Part shown: piece after piece, positions 1 through 6,820 of the stretch | How positions within the stretch are numbered: the stretch's first letter is position 1 | Layout of the letters: each line of letters begins with the position of its first letter | Assembly: GCA_036378475.1 (NCBI GenBank) | Contig: DASUWJ010000066.1 | Location: 1-22,909, forward strand | DNA from: 13-2-20CM-68-14 sp036378475 | Lineage (GTDB): Bacteria > Actinomycetota > Thermoleophilia > Gaiellales > Gaiellaceae | Reading direction: 5' to 3' | DNA length: 22,909 nucleotides | The notes under the pieces: generated by a model | The model's input: only the letters and a program-made list of their open reading frames with translations | The model's database searches: none | Told to the model about the DNA's origin: nothing | Program-made: the position numbers and the translations under genes

Positions 1-57
1 GTGCCAGTCCCTGTGCCGTTGCCATTGCCATTGCCATTGCCATTGCCGTTGCCGTTG
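1..57 (-). repeat. Hexanucleotide repeat encoding Gly-Asn
   Basis: On the plus strand the unit is CCATTG/CCGTTG repeated about seven times, near the window edge. Read on the minus strand it encodes (Gly-Asn)n followed by Gly-Thr. Because the unit is six bases long, copy-number changes would alter the tail length without shifting frame. Confidence 0.85.
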
Positions 58-434
58 TCGCCCTGGCCGCTGTGGCCGTGTTTACCTTCGTGCTTGCCGT
101 GGCCGTGCTCGACCGGGGGCGGCGAGCTCGCCGGCGGCGCGGGCTGGACGCAGCTGAACCTTGAGGCCAGCTCATTCGCCCGCTCTTGCAACGGCGCCCG
201 TAACCCCGCCGGGACCTGCGCGAGTGAGCTCCTGACGTCGGTACGGAGGCGCTCCGCCCTCCTGATCGCCACGCAGCCGCTCGGGGCGCGGGCGACCGCA
301 TCGGCCTCGCTCGCGAGCCGCTGGCCGAGGGCGTGGGGAAGCTTCGGGCTCGCGGCGGGGGAGCCGCCGCAGCCCGCGAGGAGCGCGCCGAGCGCGAGGC
401 TAGAGGCCGTGAGCCAGCCGCTCGGCGAGCGCAT
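1..434 (-). CDS. Putative lipoprotein with C-terminal Gly-Asn repeat (partial)
   Basis: The reading frame starts at ATG 434 on the minus strand and runs off the left edge, giving at least 144 residues. An AAAGG-like ribosome site lies about 7 bases before the ATG. The N-terminus is a textbook lipoprotein signal: a short hydrophobic stretch ending in the lipobox LLAGC, with Cys22 as the lipidation site. A roughly 90-residue charged, helix-prone region follows, then a His/Gly/Lys-rich stretch (HGHGKHEGKHGHSG) and a run of alternating Gly and Asn encoded by hexanucleotide repeats. The gene overlaps the end of the metallophosphoesterase by 35 bp, so the two are probably cotranscribed. The His-rich part could bind metal, but that is only a guess. 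I do not recognise the family; the lipoprotein call is solid. Confidence 0.75.
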   Translation of the reverse strand, partial: MRSPSGWLTASSLALGALLAGCGGSPAASPKLPHALGQRLASEADAVARAPSGCVAIRRAERLRTDVRSSLAQVPAGLRAPLQERANELASRFSCVQPAPPASSPPPVEHGHGKHEGKHGHSGQGDNGNGNGNGNGNGNGTGTG

Positions 435-1131
435 CCGGCAGACCTTTCTCGCGCAACTTCGCCTGGGTCTTCTCGACCGGGTAGGCGACCCGGCGAAACC
501 GTGCCCGCCGCGTCGGCTCGAGCAGCAGGTAGGCCGCCCGCGGGTCGCCGTCTCGCGGCTGACCGACCGAGCCGGGATTCAAGAGCCAGCGCCCCGTCCC
601 GAGCTCGACCTCGCTGCCGCCAGCGGCGACCCCGCCCGAGAGCTCGTCGCCCGCCAGCGAGAGCGCCAGCGGGACGTGGCTGTGGCCGACGAGCAGGAGC
701 GGCGCCTCGGTCTGCTCGAAGCTGGTGCGCGCCGCCTCCTCGCTGAGCACGTAGTCCCAGACCGGATCCCGGGGGCTGCCGTGGAAGAGCTCGACCCCGT
801 CCCGCCTGGCCAGCGGAGCGAGCTGCTGCAGGAAGGCACGCGCCTGCGGCGCGAGCACCGTCTGCGTCCAGCGCGCGGCCGCCGCCGCATCGCCAGCGAA
901 ATCGTGGATGTCGAGCGAGCCGATCACGACGAGGTCGTGATTCCCGGCGAGGCAGAGATCTGCACGTCCGGCCACTCGCTCGCAGCACTCGTTCGGGTCC
1001 GGCCCGTAGCCGACGAGGTCGCCGAGGCACCAGAGCTCGTCCACTTCCTCCGCGTCGATTGCCTCCAGCACGACCTCGAGGGCCTGCCGGTTACCGTGAA
1101 CGTCGGAGATGACCGCGACCCGCTTGCTCAA
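400..1131 (-). CDS. Metallophosphoesterase (calcineurin-like, YfcE/MJ0936-type)
   Basis: This is a dinuclear-metal phosphoesterase of the bacterial phosphodiesterase group. The N-terminus reads SKRVAVISDVHGN, giving the D-x-H motif (D10, H12), followed by GDLVGYGP (D38), GNHD (N64, H65) and a late GHSH, the standard metal-ligand set. Length is about 243 residues, normal for the family. The start is taken as TTG 1131 because TAAGGT lies 7 bases upstream, readable as a -10 box of a leaderless mRNA or as a ribosome site. A GTG at 1140 is the alternative, and upstream ATG 1209 would run through the divergent protease gene. The gene overlaps the downstream lipoprotein gene. The physiological substrate cannot be told from sequence. 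Confidence 0.88.
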   Translation of the reverse strand: MSKRVAVISDVHGNRQALEVVLEAIDAEEVDELWCLGDLVGYGPDPNECCERVAGRADLCLAGNHDLVVIGSLDIHDFAGDAAAAARWTQTVLAPQARAFLQQLAPLARRDGVELFHGSPRDPVWDYVLSEEAARTSFEQTEAPLLLVGHSHVPLALSLAGDELSGGVAAGGSEVELGTGRWLLNPGSVGQPRDGDPRAAYLLLEPTRRARFRRVAYPVEKTQAKLREKGLPDALAERLAHGL

Positions 1132-1138
1132 GGGCGCC

Positions 1139-1148
1139 ACCTTAGTGC
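1139..1148. promoter_or_regulatory. Compact divergent promoter, phosphoesterase / M48 protease
   Basis: TAAGGT on the minus strand (1144-1139) precedes the TTG start at 1131 by 7 bases. On the plus strand TAGTGC (1143-1148, a poor match) precedes GTG 1154 by 5 bases. The two hexamers overlap by two bases, as in the divergent promoter at 21156-21165. The plus-strand half is weak. Confidence 0.4.
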
Positions 1149-1153
1149 TCCTC

Positions 1154-2413
1154 GTGGTGGCCTGGCTGACGGCCGCGGTGCTTCTGTGGCGGGCGCGGGT
1201 TCCCGGCACGCTCGGCCATCCGCGGCTCGCTCCCGCCGCCTACTTTCCCCGCTCGGAGCTCACGCGAGCCGCCCGCTACAGCTCGGGTGCGCGCCTGCTC
1301 TACCTGCTCGGCGTCGCGGCGGAGCTCGTCGTTTTGCTCCTCTTGAGCGCCCGCCGGCGCCGGCTCGCCCGTGCCTTCGCGCTCGGCGAGATCGGCAGCG
1401 GTGTCCTGCTCGGCGTCGCCGCCTCGCTTCTCGTGGCGCTCACGACGCTGCCCGCCGGGGTCGCCGGCCTGTGGTGGGACCGGCGCTACGGGCTCTCGAA
1501 GGAGAGCTACCCGAGCCTCCTCCTCGGGCAGGCCGGGGGCCTGCTCAGCCAGATCGTCACGGTCACGATCGTGCTGGTGATCGTGATGCTCCTGGCGCGG
1601 CGCTTTCCCCGCGGCTGGTGGGCGCTCGTCGCGCCGCTGCTCGTCCTCGTCGGAGCCGTCTTCGTGCTGGTCGGGGCGCTGCTCGCACCGCTTGGGAGCG
1701 AGCCCGTCCGGAGCCGGCCGGTCGCGGCCGCCCTGCGGCGGCTCGAGCGGCGGGAGGGCGTCGCGGGCATCAGGGTGCGGGTCGACAAGGTCAGCGCGCA
1801 AACGCGGGAGGTCAACGGCGAGACGACCGGGCTCGGCCCGACCACCGTCGTGATCCTCTCAGACACGCTCTTTCGCTCCGGGCTGAGCGACCGTGCGATC
1901 GAATTCGTCTCCGCGCACGAACTCGGCCACGCCGCCCGGCGCCACGTCTGGAAGGGGCTCGCCTGGGCGCTTCTCTTCACGCTGCCGCTGACCTACCTGC
2001 TCGCCCGGGTAACCCGGCGCTTCGGCGGCCTCCAGCGCGCCGAGGTGGTGCCGCTCGCGCTGCTCGGCTCGTTCCTGCTCTCGCTGCTCGCGCTGCCGCT
2101 TCAGAACGCCGTCTCGCGCCACTACGAGTCGGAAGCGGACTGGATGGCGCTGCAGGCGACCCGCGATCCCGCCGCGGGGCGCGAGGCGTTTCGGAGCTTT
2201 ACGCGGATCGATCTGACGGAGCCGGAGCCGCCGCTTTGGTCCTACCTCGCGCTCGACGACCACCCGACCGTGATGCAGCGGCTCGCGATGACGAGAGCCT
2301 GGGAGGCTAGGAATGCTCCTCGGGCCGCTCCGTCTCGGGCAGGTTCCGGATCCCCTCGCGCGACGACCACTTCGACCAGGAGTCCTCCATCGCATCCAAG
2401 AGCTCGCGCATGA
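1154..2413 (+). CDS. M48 family integral membrane zinc protease (Ste24/HtpX-like)
   Basis: This membrane endopeptidase has about seven hydrophobic segments: one at the N-terminus, four before the catalytic helix and two after it. The zinc site is HELGH in the context VSAHELGHAARRHV (about residues 255-259), and the third ligand lies in HYESEADWMAL, an ExxAD motif. This arrangement is typical of CAAX-protease-1/Ste24-type M48 enzymes of about 420 residues. GTG 1154 is chosen because the upstream ATG 1109 would overlap the divergent phosphoesterase start; GTG 1145 is also possible. The last 35 codons are Pro/Ser/Arg-rich and run 107 bp into the convergent DUF3467 gene, so the real tail is either poorly conserved or an accident of a missing stop. 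It likely degrades membrane or prenyl-like substrates; the target is unknown. Confidence 0.88.
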   Translation: MVAWLTAAVLLWRARVPGTLGHPRLAPAAYFPRSELTRAARYSSGARLLYLLGVAAELVVLLLLSARRRRLARAFALGEIGSGVLLGVAASLLVALTTLPAGVAGLWWDRRYGLSKESYPSLLLGQAGGLLSQIVTVTIVLVIVMLLARRFPRGWWALVAPLLVLVGAVFVLVGALLAPLGSEPVRSRPVAAALRRLERREGVAGIRVRVDKVSAQTREVNGETTGLGPTTVVILSDTLFRSGLSDRAIEFVSAHELGHAARRHVWKGLAWALLFTLPLTYLLARVTRRFGGLQRAEVVPLALLGSFLLSLLALPLQNAVSRHYESEADWMALQATRDPAAGREAFRSFTRIDLTEPEPPLWSYLALDDHPTVMQRLAMTRAWEARNAPRAAPSRAGSGSPRATTTSTRSPPSHPRARA

Positions 2414-2609
2414 ACCGGTTCGACATGTTCACGCGGGCGACCACGACTCCGGGGACGTCGCCCTCCTCGATCTCGTGGTCGATCCGCGCGAACGTCAGCG
2501 TGAACTCGTAGTCCGAGAAGCTAATGTTGGCGAAGTTCGCGTAGACCCCGGCCAGGTGCTCGGGGTCGAGATGGATGTTGAGCTGGCGCTCCTGGCCGTC
2601 GCCGTCCAC
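2307..2609 (-). CDS. DUF3467 family protein
   Basis: This 100-residue protein contains the family hallmarks: DPEHLAGVYANFANISFS, then YEFTLTFARID and a VARVNMSNRFMRELLDAM helix. DUF3467 proteins are small, widespread and of unknown function. It starts at GTG 2609 with TATCGT 6 bases upstream, so the mRNA is probably leaderless. It is divergent from argS, with overlapping -10 boxes, and convergent with the M48 protease gene, overlapping its 3' end by 107 bp. The sequence is well conserved in style, so the gene is real despite the overlap. Confidence 0.85.
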   Translation of the reverse strand: MDGDGQERQLNIHLDPEHLAGVYANFANISFSDYEFTLTFARIDHEIEEGDVPGVVVARVNMSNRFMRELLDAMEDSWSKWSSREGIRNLPETERPEEHS

Positions 2610-2614
2610 GCGCC

Positions 2615-2621
2615 TACGATA
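2615..2621. promoter_or_regulatory. Bidirectional -10 element between DUF3467 and argS
   Basis: The heptamer TACGATA reads as TACGAT on the plus strand (2615-2620) and TATCGT on the minus strand (2621-2616). The minus copy is 6 bases before GTG 2609 and the plus copy is 9 bases before GTG 2630. One short site could drive both transcripts. No clear -35 is seen for either. Confidence 0.5.
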
Positions 2622-2629
2622 CTAGTCGC

Positions 2630-2695
2630 GTGAGCGTGAGCCCCAGCCGCCGCCGAAGAGCCGATCCTCGCCCGGAAGCCGTTGCCGCAGGCTGA
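2630..2695 (+). CDS. Candidate Arg-rich leader peptide of argS
   Basis: A 21-codon frame opens at GTG 2630, 9 bases after TACGAT, and ends at TGA 2693-2695, overlapping the argS start (TTG 2682) by 14 bases. It encodes SVSPSRRRRADPRPE, including four successive Arg codons (CGC CGC CGA AGA), the last rare in such a GC-rich genome. Ribosome stalling on these codons when charged tRNA-Arg is scarce could alter argS expression. Arg runs are common by chance in out-of-frame GC-rich DNA, so this is a hypothesis, not a firm gene. Confidence 0.3.
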   Translation: MSVSPSRRRRADPRPEAVAAG

Positions 2696-4211
2696 TGCAC
2701 TCGGCCGACTGGCGGCCGAGCTGAGCGCCGCCGCCGGCGCCCCGATCGAGCTCGAGCGCCCGAGCGACCCGGAGCACGGCGACTACGCGACGAACGCGGC
2801 GCTGCGGCTTGCGCCCGAGTGGCGACGGGCTCCCCGCGACCTGGCGGAGGAGCTGGCGGCCGCTGCCGGCGGCCTCGGGATCGTCGAGCGGGCCGAGGTC
2901 GCGGGCCCCGGCTTCGTCAATCTCTGGCTGGCCGATGCCTGGTTCGCGGAGGCGCTCGCCGAGATCCTCGAGCGCGGCCGCGAGTACGGCGGCGGCTTCG
3001 CCACGCCGGTCGAGCGGATCCAGGTCGAGATGGTCTCCGCCAACCCGACCGGGCCGCTGACCGTCGCCTCGGGTCGAAACGGCGCCTACGGCGACTCCGT
3101 GGCGCGGCTGCTCGAGTTCGGCGGCGATCCCGTCGAGCGCGAGTACTACTACAACGACTCGGGCGCGCAGCTCGAGCGCTTCCGTGCCTCCGTGGAGGCG
3201 CGCCGGCGAGGCGAGGAGCCCCCCGAGGAGGGCTACAGGGGCGCCTACATCGACGAGCTGGCGGCGGAGGAGGGCGATCCCGTGCCACGGATGCTGGAGC
3301 GGATCGAGGACAGCCTCGACCGCTTCCGGATCCACTTCGACTCCTGGGTGCTCCAGAGCGAGCTCGAGGGGCGGCTCGGCGAGGTGCTGCCGAAGCTCGA
3401 CGCCTACGAGAAGGACGGTGCGCTCTGGGCGAGGTCCTCGCGCTACGGCGACGAGGACGACCGCGTGCTGATCCGCTCGCCGGAGCAGGGAGGCAGGCCG
3501 ACCTACCGCGCCGTCGACGTCGTCTATCTGCAGGACAAGCTCGAGCGTGGCTTCGACCGGGCGATCTACGTGCTTGGCGCCGACCACCACGGCACGCGCA
3601 ACTGGTACGCGGCCGTCGCGCGGATGCTCGGCTACGACCCGAGCCGCGTGGAGGTGCTGCTCTACCAGCTCGTGCACCTGACCAGGGGGGGCGAACAGAC
3701 GAAGATGTCGAAGCGCCGCGGCGACGTCGTCTTCCTGGACGAGCTGATCGACGAGATCGGCGTCGATGCCGCCCGCTGGTACCTGGTCAACCGCGGCCCC
3801 GACCAGACGATCGAGATCGACGTCGACCTGGCCGCGGAGCGGACGCAGAAGAACCCGGTCTACTACGTCCAGTACGCCCACGCGCGGATCGCCGGGATCC
3901 TGCGGAACGCCTCCCGGGACCGGGTCGCCTCCGCACTCCCCGAGCAGCCGCTCGAGCCCGAGGAGCGCGAGCTCGTCAAGCGGCTGGTGGAGTTTCCCGG
4001 GCTCGCGGCGGAGGCGGCCGAGCGCCGCGGCCCCCAGACGGTTCCGGTCTACGCGATCCGCGTGGCCGACGACTTCCACCGCTTCTACCACGAGCAGCGT
4101 GTGCTCGGCAGCGCCGCCGAGGCCTTCCGCCTCGGGCTCTGCCGCGCCACCCAGTGCGTGCTCGCCCGCTGCCTCGACCTGGTCGGCGTCGAGGCGCCCG
4201 AGCGCATGTGA
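2682..4211 (+). CDS. argS: Arginyl-tRNA synthetase
   Basis: This class I synthetase charges tRNA-Arg with arginine using ATP in the cytoplasm. The N-terminal tRNA-binding domain shows LERPSDPEHGDYATNAAL. The Rossmann catalytic domain starts with VEMVSANPTGPL, followed by YYYNDSG; KMSKR lies at residues 341-345, and an anticodon-binding helical domain closes the protein at MSKR-distal YHEQRVL and CLDLVGVEAPERM. At 509 residues it is a little short. The HIGH signature is replaced: after ANPTGPL comes TVAS (127-130), with neither histidine present. The start is TTG 2682; an in-frame stop at 2637 rules out much longer forms, and GGAAG lies just upstream. glpX follows after 17 bases. The family assignment is firm despite the odd HIGH motif. 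Confidence 0.95.
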   Translation: MPQADALGRLAAELSAAAGAPIELERPSDPEHGDYATNAALRLAPEWRRAPRDLAEELAAAAGGLGIVERAEVAGPGFVNLWLADAWFAEALAEILERGREYGGGFATPVERIQVEMVSANPTGPLTVASGRNGAYGDSVARLLEFGGDPVEREYYYNDSGAQLERFRASVEARRRGEEPPEEGYRGAYIDELAAEEGDPVPRMLERIEDSLDRFRIHFDSWVLQSELEGRLGEVLPKLDAYEKDGALWARSSRYGDEDDRVLIRSPEQGGRPTYRAVDVVYLQDKLERGFDRAIYVLGADHHGTRNWYAAVARMLGYDPSRVEVLLYQLVHLTRGGEQTKMSKRRGDVVFLDELIDEIGVDAARWYLVNRGPDQTIEIDVDLAAERTQKNPVYYVQYAHARIAGILRNASRDRVASALPEQPLEPEERELVKRLVEFPGLAAEAAERRGPQTVPVYAIRVADDFHRFYHEQRVLGSAAEAFRLGLCRATQCVLARCLDLVGVEAPERM

Positions 4212-4216
4212 CCGTC

Positions 4217-4222
4217 TAGGAT
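4217..4222 (+). promoter_or_regulatory. Leaderless -10 box of glpX
   Basis: TAGGAT ends 6 bases before ATG 4229. It fits TANNNT and the spacing seen at many other starts in the window; AGGA within it could also serve as a weak ribosome site if argS reads through. Confidence 0.45.
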
Positions 4223-4228
4223 CCAGGC

Positions 4229-5251
4229 ATGGCCGTCGCCGAGGACACGAGCGGCAGGCCGGGAGCACCGGTCCGCCCGGACCGCAACCTCGCGCTCGAG
4301 CTCGTGCGCGTGACCGAGTCGGCGGCGCTCGCCGCGGGCCGCTGGATCGGCCGCGGCGACAAGGAAGCGGCCGACCAGGCCGCTGTCGACGCGATGCGGG
4401 CGATGCTCGACTCCGTCTCGATGGACGGGCGAGTCGTGATCGGAGAGGGGGAGAAGGACGAGGCCCCGATGCTCTTCAACGGCGAACAGGTCGGCGACGG
4501 GACCGGCCCGCAGGTCGACGTCGCGGTCGACCCGCTGGAGGGGACGCGCCTGACGGCGCTCGGCCAGCCGAATGCGATCGCGGTGATCGCGGTCGCCGAG
4601 CGCGGGACGATGTTCTTCCCGGGCGCCGCCGTCTACATGGAGAAGATCGCGGTCGGCCCGCAGGGGATCGACGTGATCGACCTGAACGCCTCCCCGGCGG
4701 AGAATGTGCATGCGGTCGCGCAGGCGAAGGGGGTCTCGACGCGGGAGATCTCCGTCGTCGTGCTCGAGCGCGACCGCCACGCCGAGCTGATCCGCGAGCT
4801 CCGCGAGGCCGGCGCAAAGGTGCATCTGATCCGGGACGGCGACGTGGCGCCGGCGATCGCGGCCGCGCAGGGAGGGACCGGAGTCGACCTGCTCTTCGGC
4901 ATCGGCGGCACCCCGGAGGGCGTCATCTCCGCGGCGGCGCTCAAGTGCGTGGGTGGCGGGATCCAGGGCAAGCTCTGGCCGCGCGACGAGGACGAGCGGC
5001 AGCAGCTCCTCGACGAGGGCTACGACCTCGACCGGCTGCTCTCAACCGGCGACCTCGTCTCCGGCCAGGACGTCTTCGTCGCCGCGACGGGCGTCACGAC
5101 CGGCGCCCTCCTTGGGGGCGTCCGCTACCTGCCGAACGGCGCGATCACCGACTCGATCGTGATGCGCTCCCGCTCGGGCACGGTGCGCCGGATCGAGGCC
5201 AGGCACGCGCTCGACAAGCTCGAGAGCTTCACCGGGCGCGAGTATCGCTAG
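4229..5251 (+). CDS. glpX: Fructose-1,6-bisphosphatase class II
   Basis: It hydrolyses fructose-1,6-bisphosphate to fructose-6-phosphate, the committed step of gluconeogenesis. GlpX hallmarks are present: the Li-sensitive phosphatase motif region with IGEGEKDEAPML (71-82) and DPLEGT (101-106), the latter being the metal-binding D-P-x-x-G-T. GIGGTPEG and an AATGVTTGALLGGVRY stretch lie further on. Length 340 is normal. It lies 17 bases after argS but has its own likely -10 box. It faces the class I aldolase gene and shares the palindromic stop CTAG with it, so enzymes of two successive gluconeogenic steps lie tail to tail. Identification is secure. Confidence 0.96.
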   Translation: MAVAEDTSGRPGAPVRPDRNLALELVRVTESAALAAGRWIGRGDKEAADQAAVDAMRAMLDSVSMDGRVVIGEGEKDEAPMLFNGEQVGDGTGPQVDVAVDPLEGTRLTALGQPNAIAVIAVAERGTMFFPGAAVYMEKIAVGPQGIDVIDLNASPAENVHAVAQAKGVSTREISVVVLERDRHAELIRELREAGAKVHLIRDGDVAPAIAAAQGGTGVDLLFGIGGTPEGVISAAALKCVGGGIQGKLWPRDEDERQQLLDEGYDLDRLLSTGDLVSGQDVFVAATGVTTGALLGGVRYLPNGAITDSIVMRSRSGTVRRIEARHALDKLESFTGREYR

Positions 5252-6276
5252 GCCGGCACGGCCTCCCGCTCCATCTCGGGCGCGTAGGTGCCGGTCCGCG
5301 CGGCGCCGTTCATCTTGGCGCGGTGGTAGAAGGCGCGCTGCGCGGCCTCGACGTTCTCCTCCCTGCCAGCCCAGGCCTTGAGCGCCGGCGCCTGCAGCGC
5401 CCGGCCGTAGGAGAACGAGAGCTGCCACGGATGAGGCCCCCGGGCGTTCATCGCGTTCAGGTGCGCCGTCGCGTCCTCGTCCGACTGGCCGCCGGAGAGA
5501 AAGACGATCCCGGGCACAGCTGCGGGCACGTGCCGGTAGAAGCACTCGAGCGTCGCGTCGGCCACCTCCTCGACCGAAGCGCGCTCGGAGGCGTCGTAGC
5601 CCGAGAGGACCATGTTCGGCTTCAAGAGCGTCCCCCACAGCTCGATCCGCTGGTCGTGGAGCTCCGTGTAGACCGCCTGCAGCACCCGGCCCGTCGCCTT
5701 TGAGCTCTGCTCGAGCGAATGGTCGCCGTCCATCAGCACCTCGGGCTCGACGATCGGAACGAGCTCTGCCTCCTGGCAGAGCGCCGCATAGCGCGCCAGC
5801 GCGTGCGCGTTCGTCCAGACGCAGTACTCGCTCGGCTTGTCGGCTCCGATCGAATAGGTCGCACGCCACTTGGCGAAGCGCGCGCCGAGACTCCGATACT
5901 CCTCCAGTCTCCCGCGCAGGCCGTCCAGCCCCTCGGTGATCGTCTCGCCCTCGGCGAGTGAGAGCGGCTTCGCCCCAGTGTCGACCTTGATCCCCGGGAT
6001 GATCCCCTTGCGCTCGAGCAGCTTGGGAAATGGCGTTCCGTCCGAGGCGGACTGACGAATCGTCTCGTCGAACAGGATCACGCCGGAGATGAACTCCTCC
6101 GCGCCCTCGGTCGTGAACAGGAGCTCACGGTAGGAGCACCTGGTCTCCTCGGTCGACTCGACGCCGATCGAGTCGAACCGCTTCTTGATCGTGCCGTCGC
6201 TCTCGTCCGCGGCCAGGATCCCCTTGCCCTCCGCGACGAGCTGGCGCGCTGTCTCCTCGAGCTGACCGACGTTCAT
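5248..6276 (-). CDS. Fructose-bisphosphate aldolase class I
   Basis: This Schiff-base aldolase interconverts fructose-1,6-bisphosphate with dihydroxyacetone phosphate and glyceraldehyde-3-phosphate. It resembles the animal/plant type rather than the DhnA type: GKGILAADES near residues 18-26, FAKWRA with K137, VEPEVL with E177, and LLKPNMV with the Schiff-base Lys219. Length is 342. The C-terminal Tyr that ends the animal enzymes is missing; the tail ends EREAVPA. ATG 6276 has a perfect AAGGAGG ribosome site 6 bases upstream, so this mRNA has a leader, unlike many neighbours. It is convergent with glpX with a 4-bp CTAG overlap. Assignment is secure. Confidence 0.96.
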   Translation of the reverse strand: MNVGQLEETARQLVAEGKGILAADESDGTIKKRFDSIGVESTEETRCSYRELLFTTEGAEEFISGVILFDETIRQSASDGTPFPKLLERKGIIPGIKVDTGAKPLSLAEGETITEGLDGLRGRLEEYRSLGARFAKWRATYSIGADKPSEYCVWTNAHALARYAALCQEAELVPIVEPEVLMDGDHSLEQSSKATGRVLQAVYTELHDQRIELWGTLLKPNMVLSGYDASERASVEEVADATLECFYRHVPAAVPGIVFLSGGQSDEDATAHLNAMNARGPHPWQLSFSYGRALQAPALKAWAGREENVEAAQRAFYHRAKMNGAARTGTYAPEMEREAVPA

Positions 6277-6282
6277 GCTCGC

Positions 6283-6289
6283 CCTCCTT
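6283..6289 (-). promoter_or_regulatory. Strong Shine-Dalgarno site of the aldolase gene
   Basis: AAGGAGG on the minus strand sits 6 bases before ATG 6276. It is the best ribosome site in the window and stands out because most genes here lack one. Confidence 0.85.
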
Positions 6290-6360
6290 CATGCTTGGTG
6301 GCGGCTCGATTATCCCCGAACTGCCCCTTTAGGCCGCTTTCGAACGGTCCCTGTGCGGCC

Positions 6361-6450
6361 TAGAATCCTCGGCGAGGGGCGACGCTGCGGCGGCCGCCCC
6401 TCGGTCCCCTCGCGCGGGCCTCGGCGGGTCCCGGACCGGATCGCCGAGGC
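6361..6450 (+). other. Structured intergenic DNA, possible small RNA
   Basis: After TAGAAT (6361-6366), a good -10 match, come two perfect 9-bp inverted repeats: CGAGGGGCG (6373-6381) with CGCCCCTCG (6395-6403), and GCCTCGGCG (6418-6426) with CGCCGAGGC (6442-6450). No ORF of note is present. It could be a short structured RNA or simply GC-rich spacer ahead of the tRNA gene. Confidence 0.25.
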
Positions 6451-6488
6451 ACCTGGCCGGCCGCGAAGCCGCTATCCTCCAACACCTC

Positions 6489-6564
6489 GCGGACGTAGCT
6501 CAGTTGGTAGAGCATCAGCTTCCCAAGCTGAGGGTCGCGGGTTCGATCCCCGTCGTCCGCTCCA
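6489..6564 (+). tRNA. tRNA-Gly (anticodon CCC)
   Basis: A full cloverleaf is visible: acceptor GCGGACG pairing with CGTCCGC, D arm GCTC/GAGC, anticodon stem TCAGC/GCTGA with loop TTCCCAA (anticodon CCC, codon GGG), and T arm GCGGG-TTCGATC-CCCGT. The discriminator is U (6561), as expected for bacterial tRNA-Gly, and CCA is encoded (6562-6564). TATCCT at 6473-6478 is a plausible -10 box. A terminator hairpin follows. The 3' half is repeated at 7171-7212. Confidence 0.97.
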
Positions 6565-6574
6565 CAGTGAACAA

Positions 6575-6614
6575 GCCGAAACGCGCCCTAACGAGGCGGG
6601 TTTCGGCGTCTTTT
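6575..6614 (+). terminator. Rho-independent terminator after tRNA-Gly
   Basis: Stem GCCGAAAC (6575-6582) pairs with GTTTCGGC (6600-6607), extended inward by CGCC/GGCG across one mismatch, with loop CTAACGA. TTTT follows at 6611-6614. Confidence 0.75.
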
Positions 6615-6740
6615 GGCCGCTCTCGCTTCACCGCTTGAAAACGCTGGAATATGGCGCGCGATTGACGCGCATGCGCACACTCGTCGATCACGCTCACGGT
6701 CGACACGTATGGCTCACGGGCGCGAAGCGCCGAGAAGATC

Positions 6741-6820
6741 AGATAAGCGCAGGAGCCCGCATGCGACCTTTCCACCTGAGAAATAAGCGCCGGAGCCCGC
6801 ACGCGACCTTTCCACCTGAG
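6741..6820. repeat. Two-copy 40-bp tandem repeat
   Basis: Copies at 6741-6780 and 6781-6820 abut exactly and match at 37 of 40 positions; both end in GCGACCTTTCCACCTGAG. No spacer and no third copy is seen. Confidence 0.85.

Noticed and set aside
1..2310. A long open frame on the plus strand across the first 2.3 kb
   Set aside because: It is Arg/Ala/Pro-rich with no domain and lies antisense to the lipoprotein and phosphoesterase genes; openness is due to high GC.
2622..4268. 548-codon open frame antisense to argS
   Set aside because: Composition is that of a GC-rich shadow and argS on the other strand has clear motifs.
3766..5703. 645-codon plus-strand frame spanning argS, glpX and the aldolase
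   Set aside because: It is out of frame with three certain genes.
6741..6820. CRISPR array
   Set aside because: The two 40-bp units abut without a spacer, there are only two, and no cas gene is present.
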